A DNA stretch of 64,000 nucleotides from Betaproteobacteria bacterium (GTDB taxonomy: Bacteria; Pseudomonadota; Gammaproteobacteria; Burkholderiales; Casimicrobiaceae): assembly GCA_016704895.1 (NCBI GenBank), contig JADIZG010000003.1, positions 95,571-159,570 of the forward strand, written 5' to 3'. A program made the position numbers and the translations under genes. This document shows, piece by piece, positions 33,959 through 42,751 of the stretch. Numbering within the stretch: the stretch's first letter is position 1; every line of letters starts with the position of its first letter. Under the pieces are notes generated by a model. That model saw nothing but the letters and a program-made list of their open reading frames with translations, did not search any database and had not been told where the DNA came from.

Positions 33959-34938
33959 TCACGCGGCACGCGCCAGTTCGAGCAGCCGGCGGTGTACGGC
34001 CGGGTCGACCAGGACGTCGTCGTCGCCGTGATCGCGCCGCGCCTGCTGCGACCGATCACCCGGCATGCGGACTTCCACCTGACCCTCGGCAGGTCGCGAA
34101 CGCCGCACGATCTCCCGCAGGCTCGCGACACGCGCCTCGAACGCTTCTGCAGGCATCAGCAGTTCCGGATTCAACGCCAGGAAGAAGAAGCCCGAATTGC
34201 GCGCTTCGCGCAACACCGGATCGCTTCCGGCCAGGATGCCGAACAGCTGCGCTGCGAACGCGAGGGAGCTGCCCCGTGCGCCGCCCCACGTCAGGAACGC
34301 CCCGGCGATCGCCGCCGCCGGGTCGGTCGTTTCGCGACCTTCCGAGTCGACCGCGGTGCCCGAATCGAGCGGACGCCCGGTCGCCTGGCGCAACAGCGCT
34401 TCCCCCCATGTGACGCCGCTGGTGCCGATGTCGAGGACCACCGGCTCACCGCCGCAAGGAAATGCGAACGCTATCGGATTCGTGCCGAGGATGCGGTCGG
34501 CGCCACCGAACGGCGCCACGCGCGCCGCGGTGTTTGCTGTGTGCATCGCAACGAATCCGGCACGCGCGATCCGCTCGACGTAAAGGCGAGCCTACCGCCA
34601 CCAGGTGCATGCGCCCACCACGGCTATGCCCGACGCACTCGCGATCTCGATCGCCTTGCGCACGGCCACCAGCGAGACCACGTACCCGTTCACGTCACCG
34701 CCGTCGATCGTGGCGGATACCGGCGTCTGCCTCGTCACCCGGATCGGGCCGCCCGGCCCTTTTTTCACAAGCTCCGCGACGATCGCCGGCACCGGGAAGG
34801 TCCCGCGAACGCGTGACCCGTCACCATCGCGTCGACCAGGTGGGCGGCGACATCCTCGGCGTGCGCAACGGGCATGCCGTGGCGCACGAGGACGGCCACG
34901 GCGAGTGCGCGCGCGTCAGCTTGCGACAGCCTGACCAT
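33959..34938 (-). pseudogene. Broken malate/L-lactate dehydrogenase-family (type 2 Ldh) gene
   Basis: Pieces of one Ldh-family NAD(P) oxidoreductase are spread over two frames. The start (34938 downwards) reads 'VRLSQADARALAVAVLVRHG', 'VDAMVTGHAFAG'. Near 34800 one base seems to be missing, after which 'PAIVAELVKKGPGGPIRV' to 'GIAVVGACTWW' continues in the next frame. An in-frame TAG at 34592-34594 follows, then 'YVERIARAGFVAMHTAN', 'APFGGADRILGTNPIAFAFP' and the C-terminus to 33959. With a frameshift and a stop, the gene is probably dead. Relatives reduce 2-oxoacids or act on ureidoglycolate and similar hydroxyacids. Its 5' end overlaps the end of the MmgE/PrpD gene by 23 bases. Confidence 0.7.
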
Positions 34939-36301
34939 GCTTCGTCGTGACGACGCCTGGCGCCGCGCGCATGCGCTCGAGTGCATCGAGCAGCGGCGCA
35001 AGCGAGGACTGCCGATCGAGGTCGAGGACGATGTCGCGCACGCGATCGGTGTCGTCGCCGAGCACCGGGCGCGCAAGCTCGTCGTACTTGCGGACGAGCC
35101 CGTCGGGCTCGACGGGGTTCTCCGGCTCGCCTGCCGGATAGTCGAGCGAGAGCGTGTGCGTGCCCGAACTCGTCGCGATCGAAACGCGTGCCGCGCGCTT
35201 GGACGGGTAGTCGGCGTCCAGGGCGGGATCGTGTCGCACCTCCACTCTCGCCATGAGGGCGCGGACACGGGGATCCGTCAACCGGCGATCGGTGAACGCG
35301 AACACGCTCGTTTCCCCGTGGACCGCCGCGACCGCGATCGCGAACGCGATGCTGAACTGCGCCTGGGCGGGCGTCGCAGGATGCTCGATCTCGGCGGCGA
35401 GCGTGTGGCGGTCGACGTGAACGGAGACCGAACGCAGGTCCGTGTCGGCGACGCCGTGCTTCCGGCAGAGCGTGAGGAAGGCATCGAGCGGCGCATGATT
35501 GCCGCGGCAGCCGCCGTGCATCTTGACGTACGTGTCGAGTATGCGCGGGACGCGAGGCTCGGACACCGGACGATCGCCGCCAGCGTAGGCGGGATAGAAG
35601 CCCTCAGCCAGGATACCCTCGTGGCCCTGCGCGCCGTTCGCGGCCATCAGCGCGGCGACCCTGCCCGCCTCGCAGCCTTGGGCGACCTGCAGCGGCTGGG
35701 TGGTCGATGCCCGCAGCGCCGCCTTGAGCCCGGAGCCGAGGCTCGCCGCGATGGCGAGAGCGTGCATGGTCTCGGCCTCGGTGAGGCGCAGCAGCCTTGC
35801 GACGGCCGCCGCCGATGCGATCGGCGCCAGCACTGCTGTGCTCTGGAATCCTCGCTCGACGATGGCGGGATAGGCGCGCTCGCCCACGCGCAAGAACACG
35901 TCGTAGCCTGACGCTACTGCGGCGAGAAGGTCGCCAGGCGCTGGCATCCGGCTCCGCAAACCTCCCGCTACGGTGAGCGCCGTCGGGGTGACGACGCAGG
36001 AGGGGTGGCCGCCCGTGGAGCGCGAGCCGTCCTCCATGTAGGCCGCGTGCGACATGAAGACATTGACGCGCAACGCGTCGGCGGTGGAGCGCCCGGCGCC
36101 CTCGAACCAGCTGCAGGCGGACCCCGGAGCGTCGAGCGCGCGCGCGACGCCGCGCCACGTGCCGATCCGGTACCCGGCACAAGCGCAGCCGATAAGGTCC
36201 AGCATGCGCAGTCGCAGCACCTCGCGTACGTTCGCATCGGCGGCGCCCGCCTCGATCGCGCGCTGCGCGAGCGCGCGAACATCCAGCGGGGCGAGCGTCA
36301 T
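34916..36301 (-). CDS. MmgE/PrpD-family protein (second copy)
   Basis: A 461-residue MmgE/PrpD protein, only distantly like the one at 30052. Family marks are 'LIGCACAGYRIGTWRGVARAL', 'RVNVFMSHAAYMEDGSRSTGGHPS' where the active-site region lies, and 'YVKMHGGCRGNHAPLDAF'. It probably dehydrates or decarboxylates a polycarboxylate. Its ATG overlaps the TRAP permease stop by four bases, so this enzyme and the transporter are made together, which points to an imported di- or tricarboxylate as substrate. Confidence 0.87.
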   Translation of the reverse strand: MTLAPLDVRALAQRAIEAGAADANVREVLRLRMLDLIGCACAGYRIGTWRGVARALDAPGSACSWFEGAGRSTADALRVNVFMSHAAYMEDGSRSTGGHPSCVVTPTALTVAGGLRSRMPAPGDLLAAVASGYDVFLRVGERAYPAIVERGFQSTAVLAPIASAAAVARLLRLTEAETMHALAIAASLGSGLKAALRASTTQPLQVAQGCEAGRVAALMAANGAQGHEGILAEGFYPAYAGGDRPVSEPRVPRILDTYVKMHGGCRGNHAPLDAFLTLCRKHGVADTDLRSVSVHVDRHTLAAEIEHPATPAQAQFSIAFAIAVAAVHGETSVFAFTDRRLTDPRVRALMARVEVRHDPALDADYPSKRAARVSIATSSGTHTLSLDYPAGEPENPVEPDGLVRKYDELARPVLGDDTDRVRDIVLDLDRQSSLAPLLDALERMRAAPGVVTTKHGQAVAS

Positions 36302-38253
36302 CGTGCCGGGCGCAGCTGCGACCGTCGCCGCGCAACCCATTGGCGCCCGAGCACCGCGAGGAACATGACCACTCCGACCGCGTCGGAGAAGTGGCCCGGA
36401 AAGGCCATCGCGCAGCCAGCCGCGACGAGCACGACGCGCTCCCACGTCGACAGCCGCGCAATCAGGAATCCGATCATGCCGGCGCCGTAGGGAATCGCCG
36501 CGAGGAACAGCATTGCCCAGGTGTAGGCAACGTCGGCATTGAATCCGTCGGGCATCAGCATCGGCGTGTACACGAACATGAACGGCATCAGATAGAGAAA
36601 GGACGAGAGCTTCATTGCATGGAAGCCCGTCTGGTACGGCTGTGCTCCCGCTATCCCCGCACCGGCGAACGCCGACATGCACACCGGCGGCGTCACGTTC
36701 GAGCTCTGGCTGAACCAGAACACGACGAGGTGCGCGGCGATGAGTGGCACGCCGAGTTGTCCCAGCGCCGGCACCGCGAGCAGCGCCAGGATCAGGTAAT
36801 CCGCCGTCACCGTGATTCCCATCCCGAGGATGAAGGTCGCGAACATCACGAGAAGAAGCGCCAGCCAGACCATCCCGTGGGTCTGCGCCATCACGATCTC
36901 GGAAAATCGGAACGCCAGTCCGGTGAGGAGCGCGATGCCGACGATGATTCCTACCGGGCCGGCCGTCACGCCGACGATCAGCGACTTCTCGCCTCCGCTG
37001 GCGAGCCCGTCGTACAGCGCCGGGAAGAATCGGCGCACCTGGCCGCTCATCGCAAAGCGCGTGAACATGAGCGCGATGAAGCTCACGATCGCCCAGAACG
37101 CGGCGAACGAGGGCGTGTAGCCCTCGAACAGCGTGAAGAACAGCACGATCAGCGGAAGCAGGTAGTACCAGCCTCCGCGCACGACGGCCCCGATCGCCGG
37201 CCTCAGCGACTTCGGCATCGCGCCCAGCCCCGAGCGGCCCGCCTCGAAGTGGACCATGACCAGCACGGAGAAGAAGTAAAGGATCGCCGGCACGAACGCG
37301 ATCTTGACGATGTACGCATACGGGACCTTGAGCATCTCCGCCATCAGGAACGCGCCGGCGCCCATCACCGGCGGCATGAACATGCCCCCGGTCGACGCCG
37401 CCGCCTCGACCGCCCCCGCCACCTCGGGCCGGTAGCCCGTCTTCTTCATCAGCGGGATCGTGAACGTGCCCGTTGCAACGGTGTTGGCGACGGCGCTGCC
37501 CGAGATCATCCCGAACATGCCGCTCGCCACGACGGCCGCCTTGGCGGGGCCGCCGCGATAGCGGGCGGTCAGCGCCACCGGCAGGTCGATGAAGAAGCGT
37601 CCGGCGCCGAACTGCTCGAACAGCGCGCCCATGATGATGAACAGCATCACGTAGGCGATGAACACGTAGGCGACGAAGCCGAAGATGCCGTTGGTGGACG
37701 CGTAGCTGTCGCCGATCACCTGACTGTAGCCGAACCCCTGGTGCGCGAGGACGCCCGTCGGCAGGACCTGCCCGAGAAGCGCGTAGACGAGCATGACCAT
37801 CGCGAGAATCGGCAGAACCACGCTCATCGCACGACGGCACGCCTCCATCACCAGCGCGATCGCGATCGTCCCGAGCACCAGGTCGCGGGTCGTCGCCGTG
37901 CCGGCGCGCCAGGCCATGTTCTCGTAGTCGACGATGAAGTTGCCGAAGGCGAGCACCGTGAGCGCGATCAGGACGAGGTCCGGTCCGCTGGGCCGGTCGC
38001 GCGGCGCGTTCCGCGTCGCCGGATAGCGAAGGAAGACGAGCGTGAGGATCGCGAGCAGGAAGCCGCCGCGCAGCGTGGACGTGCCGACGTCGTCGACGAG
38101 GACGGCGAGGATCAGCAGCAGGCTGTAGGTCGCGGCGAGCAGCTTGTAGGCGTGCTTCCAGAACCCCGCGAACTCGCGGACCGCCCGTGTCCCTTCGGCC
38201 TCCTCGAGCAGCTGGAGAAAGCGCGACTGGCGTACTCCGGAGGGCGTCGGCAT
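36298..38253 (-). CDS. TRAP transporter fused permease (DctQ-DctM type, TAXI family)
   Basis: A 651-residue membrane protein combining the small (four-helix) and large TRAP permease subunits. The N-terminal part has helices at about 30-130; the large part includes 'GALFEQFGAGRFFIDLPVALTARYRGGPAKAAVVASGMFGMISGSAVANTV'-type segments (residues about 205-260) and 'GYRPEVAGAVEAAASTGGMFMPPVMGAGAFLMAE' (about 275-310), which are diagnostic. Such fused permeases work with TAXI binding proteins to import carboxylates using an ion gradient. The matching binding protein is encoded 70 bases upstream. Confidence 0.93.
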   Translation of the reverse strand: MPTPSGVRQSRFLQLLEEAEGTRAVREFAGFWKHAYKLLAATYSLLLILAVLVDDVGTSTLRGGFLLAILTLVFLRYPATRNAPRDRPSGPDLVLIALTVLAFGNFIVDYENMAWRAGTATTRDLVLGTIAIALVMEACRRAMSVVLPILAMVMLVYALLGQVLPTGVLAHQGFGYSQVIGDSYASTNGIFGFVAYVFIAYVMLFIIMGALFEQFGAGRFFIDLPVALTARYRGGPAKAAVVASGMFGMISGSAVANTVATGTFTIPLMKKTGYRPEVAGAVEAAASTGGMFMPPVMGAGAFLMAEMLKVPYAYIVKIAFVPAILYFFSVLVMVHFEAGRSGLGAMPKSLRPAIGAVVRGGWYYLLPLIVLFFTLFEGYTPSFAAFWAIVSFIALMFTRFAMSGQVRRFFPALYDGLASGGEKSLIVGVTAGPVGIIVGIALLTGLAFRFSEIVMAQTHGMVWLALLLVMFATFILGMGITVTADYLILALLAVPALGQLGVPLIAAHLVVFWFSQSSNVTPPVCMSAFAGAGIAGAQPYQTGFHAMKLSSFLYLMPFMFVYTPMLMPDGFNADVAYTWAMLFLAAIPYGAGMIGFLIARLSTWERVVLVAAGCAMAFPGHFSDAVGVVMFLAVLGRQWVARRRSQLRPAR

Positions 38254-38285
38254 CGGGAAGCCTGAATCGGGGAGTGGAGTGGGAC

Positions 38286-38312
38286 GCGCGGCGGGCGAAG
38301 CGCCCGCCGCGC
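38286..38312 (-). terminator. Strong hairpin between TAXI binding protein and TRAP permease
   Basis: A perfect 12-base stem, GCGCGGCGGGCG / CGCCCGCCGCGC, with a three-base loop, in the 70-base gap. Hairpins placed after binding-protein genes commonly protect that part of the mRNA and reduce read-through, so that more binding protein than permease is made. No T run is present, so partial termination is only one possibility. Confidence 0.45.
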
Positions 38313-38323
38313 GGCGCGCTGTG

Positions 38324-39322
38324 CTACTTCAGCGCGGCGTCCGGGACCTTGACGTTGAGCTCGTTCCAGAACTTCGCGGCGCCCGGGTGCAGCGGGCCGA
38401 TGTTGCCTTCGAGGGGATTGGCGCGATTCAGGTTGGCTCCCTTGAACGCCATGTTGACCTTGCTGATCGCGCCGTCCGAGTAGGCGAGGCGAGTGAACTC
38501 GTACACGAGCTCGTCCGGCACGTCCTTGTGCGCGATCAGGAAGCCCGCGTTTCCGAAGAGCGTGACGTCTTTGTCCTGGCCCTTGTAGGTACCTGCCTTG
38601 ACGACGACCTTCTGGTAGAACGGGTACTTGTCGAGGAACTTCGAGCGGTCGAGCTCGGGGCCGAAGTCCACGAGGTTAATCGGCCTGCTGGCCGCGACCT
38701 CGTCGACCACTGCGGCGGGCACGGAGCCCAGCCGGCTGAACGCCTGGATCTTGCCGTCGAGGAGCTGCGACGGATAGTCCTGATGGCCCTCCATCCGGAT
38801 GCGAACGTCGTTCTTCATGCCCGCGTGATCGAGGAACAGCGACATTGCCATCGTCGACCCGGAGCCCGGGGCACCGATCGCGAACGTCTTCCCCTTGAGG
38901 TCCGACGCGGTGCGGATGTTGTCCTTTTGCAGCGCGATCACGTGGTTGGCCATGGGCGGCGTCACGACACCGATCACACGCCAGTTGCGCATCGGCTTGT
39001 CGAACGGCTTTTCGCCATTCCAGGCCTGGGACATCGTCTCGGGTTGCGTCATGCCGAACTGCGCCTGCCCGGACTCGACCCGCCGCAGGTTCTCGAACCC
39101 GCCGCCCGACGTGCTCGGCGACACACGCAGGATCTTCGAGTTCTCGTTGATGTAGTTCGCGAGCGGCGCCGCGATCATGTAGTAGGTGCCGGTGACGCCG
39201 CCGGTCGTGATCTGGGTGGCCGTCTGGGCGACCGCGGTCGCGGCCCCTCCTGCAATGACGAGCGCGAGCGTTGCGGCGGCGAGCGTGCGAGCCGTGCTTC
39301 GGGCCAAGGGAATGCCACTCAT
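38324..39322 (-). CDS. TAXI-family TRAP transporter substrate-binding protein
   Basis: A 332-residue periplasmic protein with a signal peptide (hydrophobic 'LAAATLALVIAGGAATAVAQ'). 'ITTGGVTGTYYMIAAPLANYINE' and 'FAIGAPGSGSTMAMSLFL' are characteristic of TAXI proteins, which bind carboxylates and glutamate-like ligands. ATG at 39322 is preceded by AAGGAGGA, an excellent ribosome-binding site. It feeds the fused permease encoded downstream. The promoter lies in the AT-rich gap shared with the divergent LysR gene. Confidence 0.92.
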   Translation of the reverse strand: MSGIPLARSTARTLAAATLALVIAGGAATAVAQTATQITTGGVTGTYYMIAAPLANYINENSKILRVSPSTSGGGFENLRRVESGQAQFGMTQPETMSQAWNGEKPFDKPMRNWRVIGVVTPPMANHVIALQKDNIRTASDLKGKTFAIGAPGSGSTMAMSLFLDHAGMKNDVRIRMEGHQDYPSQLLDGKIQAFSRLGSVPAAVVDEVAASRPINLVDFGPELDRSKFLDKYPFYQKVVVKAGTYKGQDKDVTLFGNAGFLIAHKDVPDELVYEFTRLAYSDGAISKVNMAFKGANLNRANPLEGNIGPLHPGAAKFWNELNVKVPDAALK

Positions 39323-39447
39323 GTGATCCTCCTTCGATGGGGAATCCCGGGCCCCTTGGCGCGCGCCGCCTCGCATACCGCGCCGTGCTTTTCGAACTTG
39401 TCGACCCGACCGCGGCTATACTAGCCATCGACGAATCATCATAGCAA

Positions 39448-39477
39448 ATTGTATTATTTGATCTGCTTCAATCAAAT
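39448..39477 (-). promoter_or_regulatory. TAXI-operon promoter with overlapping LysR-type palindrome
   Basis: On the minus strand, -35 TTGATT (39475-39470) and -10 TACAAT (39453-39448) are 16 bases apart. The -35 lies within a perfect inverted repeat ATTTGAT - N8 - ATCAAAT (39456-39477), which also contains the T-N11-A style core of LysR sites. The whole 60-base patch is AT-rich, unlike its surroundings. Its position between the TAXI gene and the divergent lysR gene makes it the likely operator for both. Confidence 0.55.
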
Positions 39478-39494
39478 TTCGTGATACTCAATCG

Positions 39495-40466
39495 ATGACG
39501 CTCAAGCACCTGGAAGCGCTCTACTGGGTCTGGCGGCTCGGCAGCTTCACGGCGGCGGCGGAGCGGCTGCACTCGACGCAGTCGGCCATCTCGATGCGCA
39601 TCCGCGACCTCGAGGAGGCGCTCGGGCAGGAGCTCTTCGACCGCACCGCCCGCGCCGCGCGATTGACGACCAAGGGCCAGGAGCTCGTCGGCTACGCCGA
39701 GCGCGTCATGGAGCTGATGGCCGAGATCAAGGCGCGCATCGGTGATCCGACGATCGTGTCGGGCATCGTCCGGATCGGCGTGACCGAGTACGTCGCGCTC
39801 ACCTGGCTCCCCGACCTGGTGCGCGAGCTCAACGCCCGCTTCCCGAGAGTGACGCTCGAGATGAACGTCGACCTCACGCTCTCGCTTCTCGACAAGCTGC
39901 GCGGCGGCGAAATCGATCTCGCGATGCTGCCCGGCCCGATCGTGCAGCCCGGATTGCGGAACATCTCGCTCGGCTTCGTCGAGTTCGCGTGGATGGCGAG
40001 CCCGGCGCTCAAGATCCCGGACCGCCGCCTGACGCCGCGCGACCTGGACAACTGGCCCATCCTGACGCTGTCCAAGACGTCCAACCTGTACGCGCAGCTG
40101 GAACGGTGGTTCGAGGAATCCGGGGCCGTCGGCCGCCGGACGGACACCTGCAACAGCCTCTCGGTCCTCGCGTCGTGGACGATCTCCGGGCTGGGGATCG
40201 GCTACCTGCCAGTCGAGCACTTCGGACGCGACATCCGCGCGGGCCGACTCCGCATGGTGGACGTGACGCCGAAGCTCCCCGACCTCGAGTACGTCGCGGC
40301 GCTCGACCGCCGCCACCCGCAGCCCCTCGCCCAGTCGGTTGCGGAGCTCGCAGTGACCGTCAGCACTTTCGAACGCCGGACGCAGCTGCCAGAGACCCAG
40401 AGCGGAAGTGCGCTGGCGGCGGTTGCCGCGCGGCGAAGGCCCGCGGCGAAAACTCGCGCGCGTTGA
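39495..40466 (+). CDS. LysR-family regulator
   Basis: A 323-residue LysR regulator. The N-terminal helix-turn-helix ('SFTAAAERLHSTQSAISMRIRDLEEALG', residues about 16-43) is followed by a LysR substrate-binding domain ('GIVRIGVTEYVALTWLPDLV'). It is transcribed away from the TRAP-TAXI operon across a shared 172-base promoter region, the classic arrangement for a LysR regulator of that transporter. The inducer is probably the transported carboxylate or a derivative. Confidence 0.92.
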   Translation: MTLKHLEALYWVWRLGSFTAAAERLHSTQSAISMRIRDLEEALGQELFDRTARAARLTTKGQELVGYAERVMELMAEIKARIGDPTIVSGIVRIGVTEYVALTWLPDLVRELNARFPRVTLEMNVDLTLSLLDKLRGGEIDLAMLPGPIVQPGLRNISLGFVEFAWMASPALKIPDRRLTPRDLDNWPILTLSKTSNLYAQLERWFEESGAVGRRTDTCNSLSVLASWTISGLGIGYLPVEHFGRDIRAGRLRMVDVTPKLPDLEYVAALDRRHPQPLAQSVAELAVTVSTFERRTQLPETQSGSALAAVAARRRPAAKTRAR

Positions 40467-40657
40467 AGCGCGACAACCCGGCGTCCTGACCAGCCGCGGC
40501 AGCTGCCCGTATCCCGCGAACGTCCGAAGACTGGCGGCGCCTCGTTCGCCCGAGCGCCTGCATCGGTGCGCGCGCTGCTGACGCCTGGAACACCCCACTG
40601 CTCGCAGTCATCGACGGGGAGGACGCCGAGCGTTTCGTCTCGTACCTGCCCGACGAC

Positions 40658-40707
40658 GCGAGCTGATCGTCGTCAAGGATGGCAACTGGCGATCGCTGAA
40701 GGACTGA
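40658..40707 (+). pseudogene. 3' remnant of a second Liv-type binding-protein gene
   Basis: These 50 bases match the last 50 bases of the binding-protein gene at 23638-24792 at 47 positions, including the stop codon, and encode 'ELIVVKDGNWRSLKD'. Similarity ends sharply on both sides. The whole 505-base gap 40467-40971 holds no intact gene; just upstream a short open stretch encoding 'LLAVIDGEDAERFVSYLPDD' might be the tail of another lost gene. The next gene start is at 40972. Confidence 0.65.
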
Positions 40708-40971
40708 GGCAACGCGTCCGCCGTCGAAGCTTTTCGGACCCACAGGACTGCGCGACGCCCCGGTCCGACTTCAGCCCGACGCGCCCCGCCGCATGGAGGG
40801 ACCGTGCGCGCGTCGGCCCGACGGCCGACCTGACCATGCCGTTCGTCGACGCGCGGGGTCGCCGTCAGCCCGACGCCGACTCCGCCTCCCCATCGAACAA
40901 GCGCCGGCCTGATGGCCGACCCACAGGACAGCGCCGGGGTCGCCCCGGACCGCATGCCATAATCGCCCGCC

Positions 40972-41892
40972 ATGGCGATCCACTTCGACCTCGTCGATCT
41001 GCGCCTGATGGTCCGCGTCGCCGAAGCGAACAGCCTGACGCGCGGTGCCGAGGCGTCCCACATCTCGCTGCCGGCCGCGAGCACCCGCATCAAGAACCTC
41101 GAGGAGAGCCTCGGGCTCAAGCTGCTCTACCGGACGAGCCAGGGCGTCACGCTGACGCCGCCAGGCCAGGCGTTCGTGCAGCACGCGCGAACGGTCCTGG
41201 GACAGCTCGAGCACCTCTCCGCCGACCTGCAGGAGTACGCGAAGGGCATCAAGGGCCACCTGCGCGTCTACGCCAACACCACCGCGCTCGGCGAGTTCCT
41301 GCCGCCCGTGCTGAAGGGCTACCTGCTCGCCCACCCCGACGTGAACATCGACCTGCGCGAGCGGCTGTCGCACGACATCGTCCGTGCGGTGTCGGAGGGA
41401 CAGACCGACATCGGCATCGTCGCCGGGCTGGTGCGCACCGAGAACCTGGAGACCCTGCCCTACCGGCGCGATCGCCTCGTGCTGGTCGTCCCGAAGGACC
41501 ACGCGCTGGCCGGCAGGCAGGAAGTCGCGTTCGCCGAGACGCTCGACTGCGATCACGTCGGCCTCCAGGAGTCGAGCGCGATCCACGCGTTCCTGCGCCA
41601 GGTCTGCGACCAGCTCCACCGGCCGCTCAGGCTGCGCATCCAGGTCGGCAACTTCGAGGCTGCCTGCCGGATGGTCGAGGCGAACGTCGGCGTGGCGATC
41701 CTGCCGGAGTCGGCGGCGCGCCGGCACGCGCAGACGATGGCGATCGCGATCGTGCCGCTCTCGGACCCATGGGCGGTGCGCGAGATGAAGATCTGCGTGC
41801 GCAGCCTCGAGGCGCTGCCTGCTTTCGCCCGGGAGCTGGTCGACCTGCTGGTCGGCGACGCTCGCGCGGCGGCGCGGGCATCGGCTTCCTGA
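40972..41892 (+). CDS. LysR-family regulator
   Basis: A 306-residue LysR protein. The DNA-binding helix-turn-helix is 'NSLTRGAEASHISLPAASTRIKNLEESLG' (residues about 18-46) and the effector domain starts with 'GHLRVYANTTALGEFLPPVL'. 'DIGIVAGL' and 'LVLVVPKDHALAG' are typical domain segments. It converges with the Liv transporter operon, 151 bases away, in a gap that shows no feature. A role in controlling that operon is possible but its promoter is far off. Confidence 0.9.
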   Translation: MAIHFDLVDLRLMVRVAEANSLTRGAEASHISLPAASTRIKNLEESLGLKLLYRTSQGVTLTPPGQAFVQHARTVLGQLEHLSADLQEYAKGIKGHLRVYANTTALGEFLPPVLKGYLLAHPDVNIDLRERLSHDIVRAVSEGQTDIGIVAGLVRTENLETLPYRRDRLVLVVPKDHALAGRQEVAFAETLDCDHVGLQESSAIHAFLRQVCDQLHRPLRLRIQVGNFEAACRMVEANVGVAILPESAARRHAQTMAIAIVPLSDPWAVREMKICVRSLEALPAFARELVDLLVGDARAAARASAS

Positions 41893-42043
41893 ACCCGGCA
41901 CGCCGGCGGTCCCGACGCGTCGCATTTCCGGCAGTCGGATCTCGCGCACGCGGCCCCAGCGAGCGGAGGCTCGGCGAGCGCGGCAGGGTCGACCAACGGA
42001 CCTCGCCGCCCCCCCAGGAGCGCGAAGGCCTCGGACGCGTCCG

Positions 42044-42751
42044 TCAGGCCTCGCCCAGGTAGGCGCGGCGGATGTGCGGCGAGGCGAGCAGCTCGCCCGG
42101 AGAGCCCTCCACCGCGATGCGCCCCTCTTCGAGCACGTAGGCGCGGGCGGCGAGCTCGAGGGCCATCGCGACGTTCTGCTCGACCAGCAGCACCGCCATG
42201 CCGGCCCGGTTGATGTCCCGGATGACGCCGAACATCTCGAGCACGATCGACGGCGCGAGTCCCAGCGACGGCTCGTCGAGCAGCAGCAGCCGCGGCTGCG
42301 CCATCAGCGCGCGCCCGATCGCCACCATCTGCTGCTGACCGCCGGAGAGCGTGCCCGCCAGCGCCTTCAGGCGCTCCTTCAGCACGGGGAACACCTCGAG
42401 CACCCGTTCGAGCGATGCGGCCCGCCCCGCTCGCGCCGCCTTCCGGTAGCTGCCGAGCTCGAGGTTCTCGCGCACGCTCAAGCCGGTGAACAGGCGCCGC
42501 CCCTCGGGGACGATCGCGATGCCGCGATCGCAGAACCGGTGAGCCGGAAGGCCCGCGAGGTCTTCCCCGTCCATCCGCAATCCGCCCGCCGCAACGCGGT
42601 TGAGGCCGGCGACGGCGTTGATCAGCGTGGTCTTGCCCGCACCGTTCGGGCCGACCACGCAGACGAGCTCGCCCTGCCCGATGCGCAGCGACACGTCCCA
42701 GATGGCCGTGGCCGACCCGTGGGCGATCCGGACGCCTTCGAGCTCAAGCAT
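42044..42751 (-). CDS. livF: Liv-type ABC transporter ATPase, LivF
   Basis: A 235-residue ATPase of the branched-chain amino acid/amide transporter class. Walker A 'GPNGAGKTT', Q-loop region 'AIVPEGRRLF', signature 'LSGGQQQM' and Walker B 'LLLLDEPSLGLAP' are all intact. It is the last gene of the transporter operon and overlaps livG by eight bases. The transported substrate need not be an amino acid; many proteobacterial Liv systems carry aromatic or dicarboxylic acids. Confidence 0.92.
   Translation of the reverse strand: MLELEGVRIAHGSATAIWDVSLRIGQGELVCVVGPNGAGKTTLINAVAGLNRVAAGGLRMDGEDLAGLPAHRFCDRGIAIVPEGRRLFTGLSVRENLELGSYRKAARAGRAASLERVLEVFPVLKERLKALAGTLSGGQQQMVAIGRALMAQPRLLLLDEPSLGLAPSIVLEMFGVIRDINRAGMAVLLVEQNVAMALELAARAYVLEEGRIAVEGSPGELLASPHIRRAYLGEA

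Noticed and set aside
33709..33960. Continuation of the Oah-like frame beyond 33880 as a real short protein
   Set aside because: After LDNP the translation becomes Gly/Arg-rich and derives from G-rich repeat-like DNA; no crotonase features follow.
40566..42062. Open frame of 498 codons overlapping the second LysR gene
   Set aside because: It is an out-of-frame shadow; the LysR protein at 40972-41892 has clear motifs in the proper frame.
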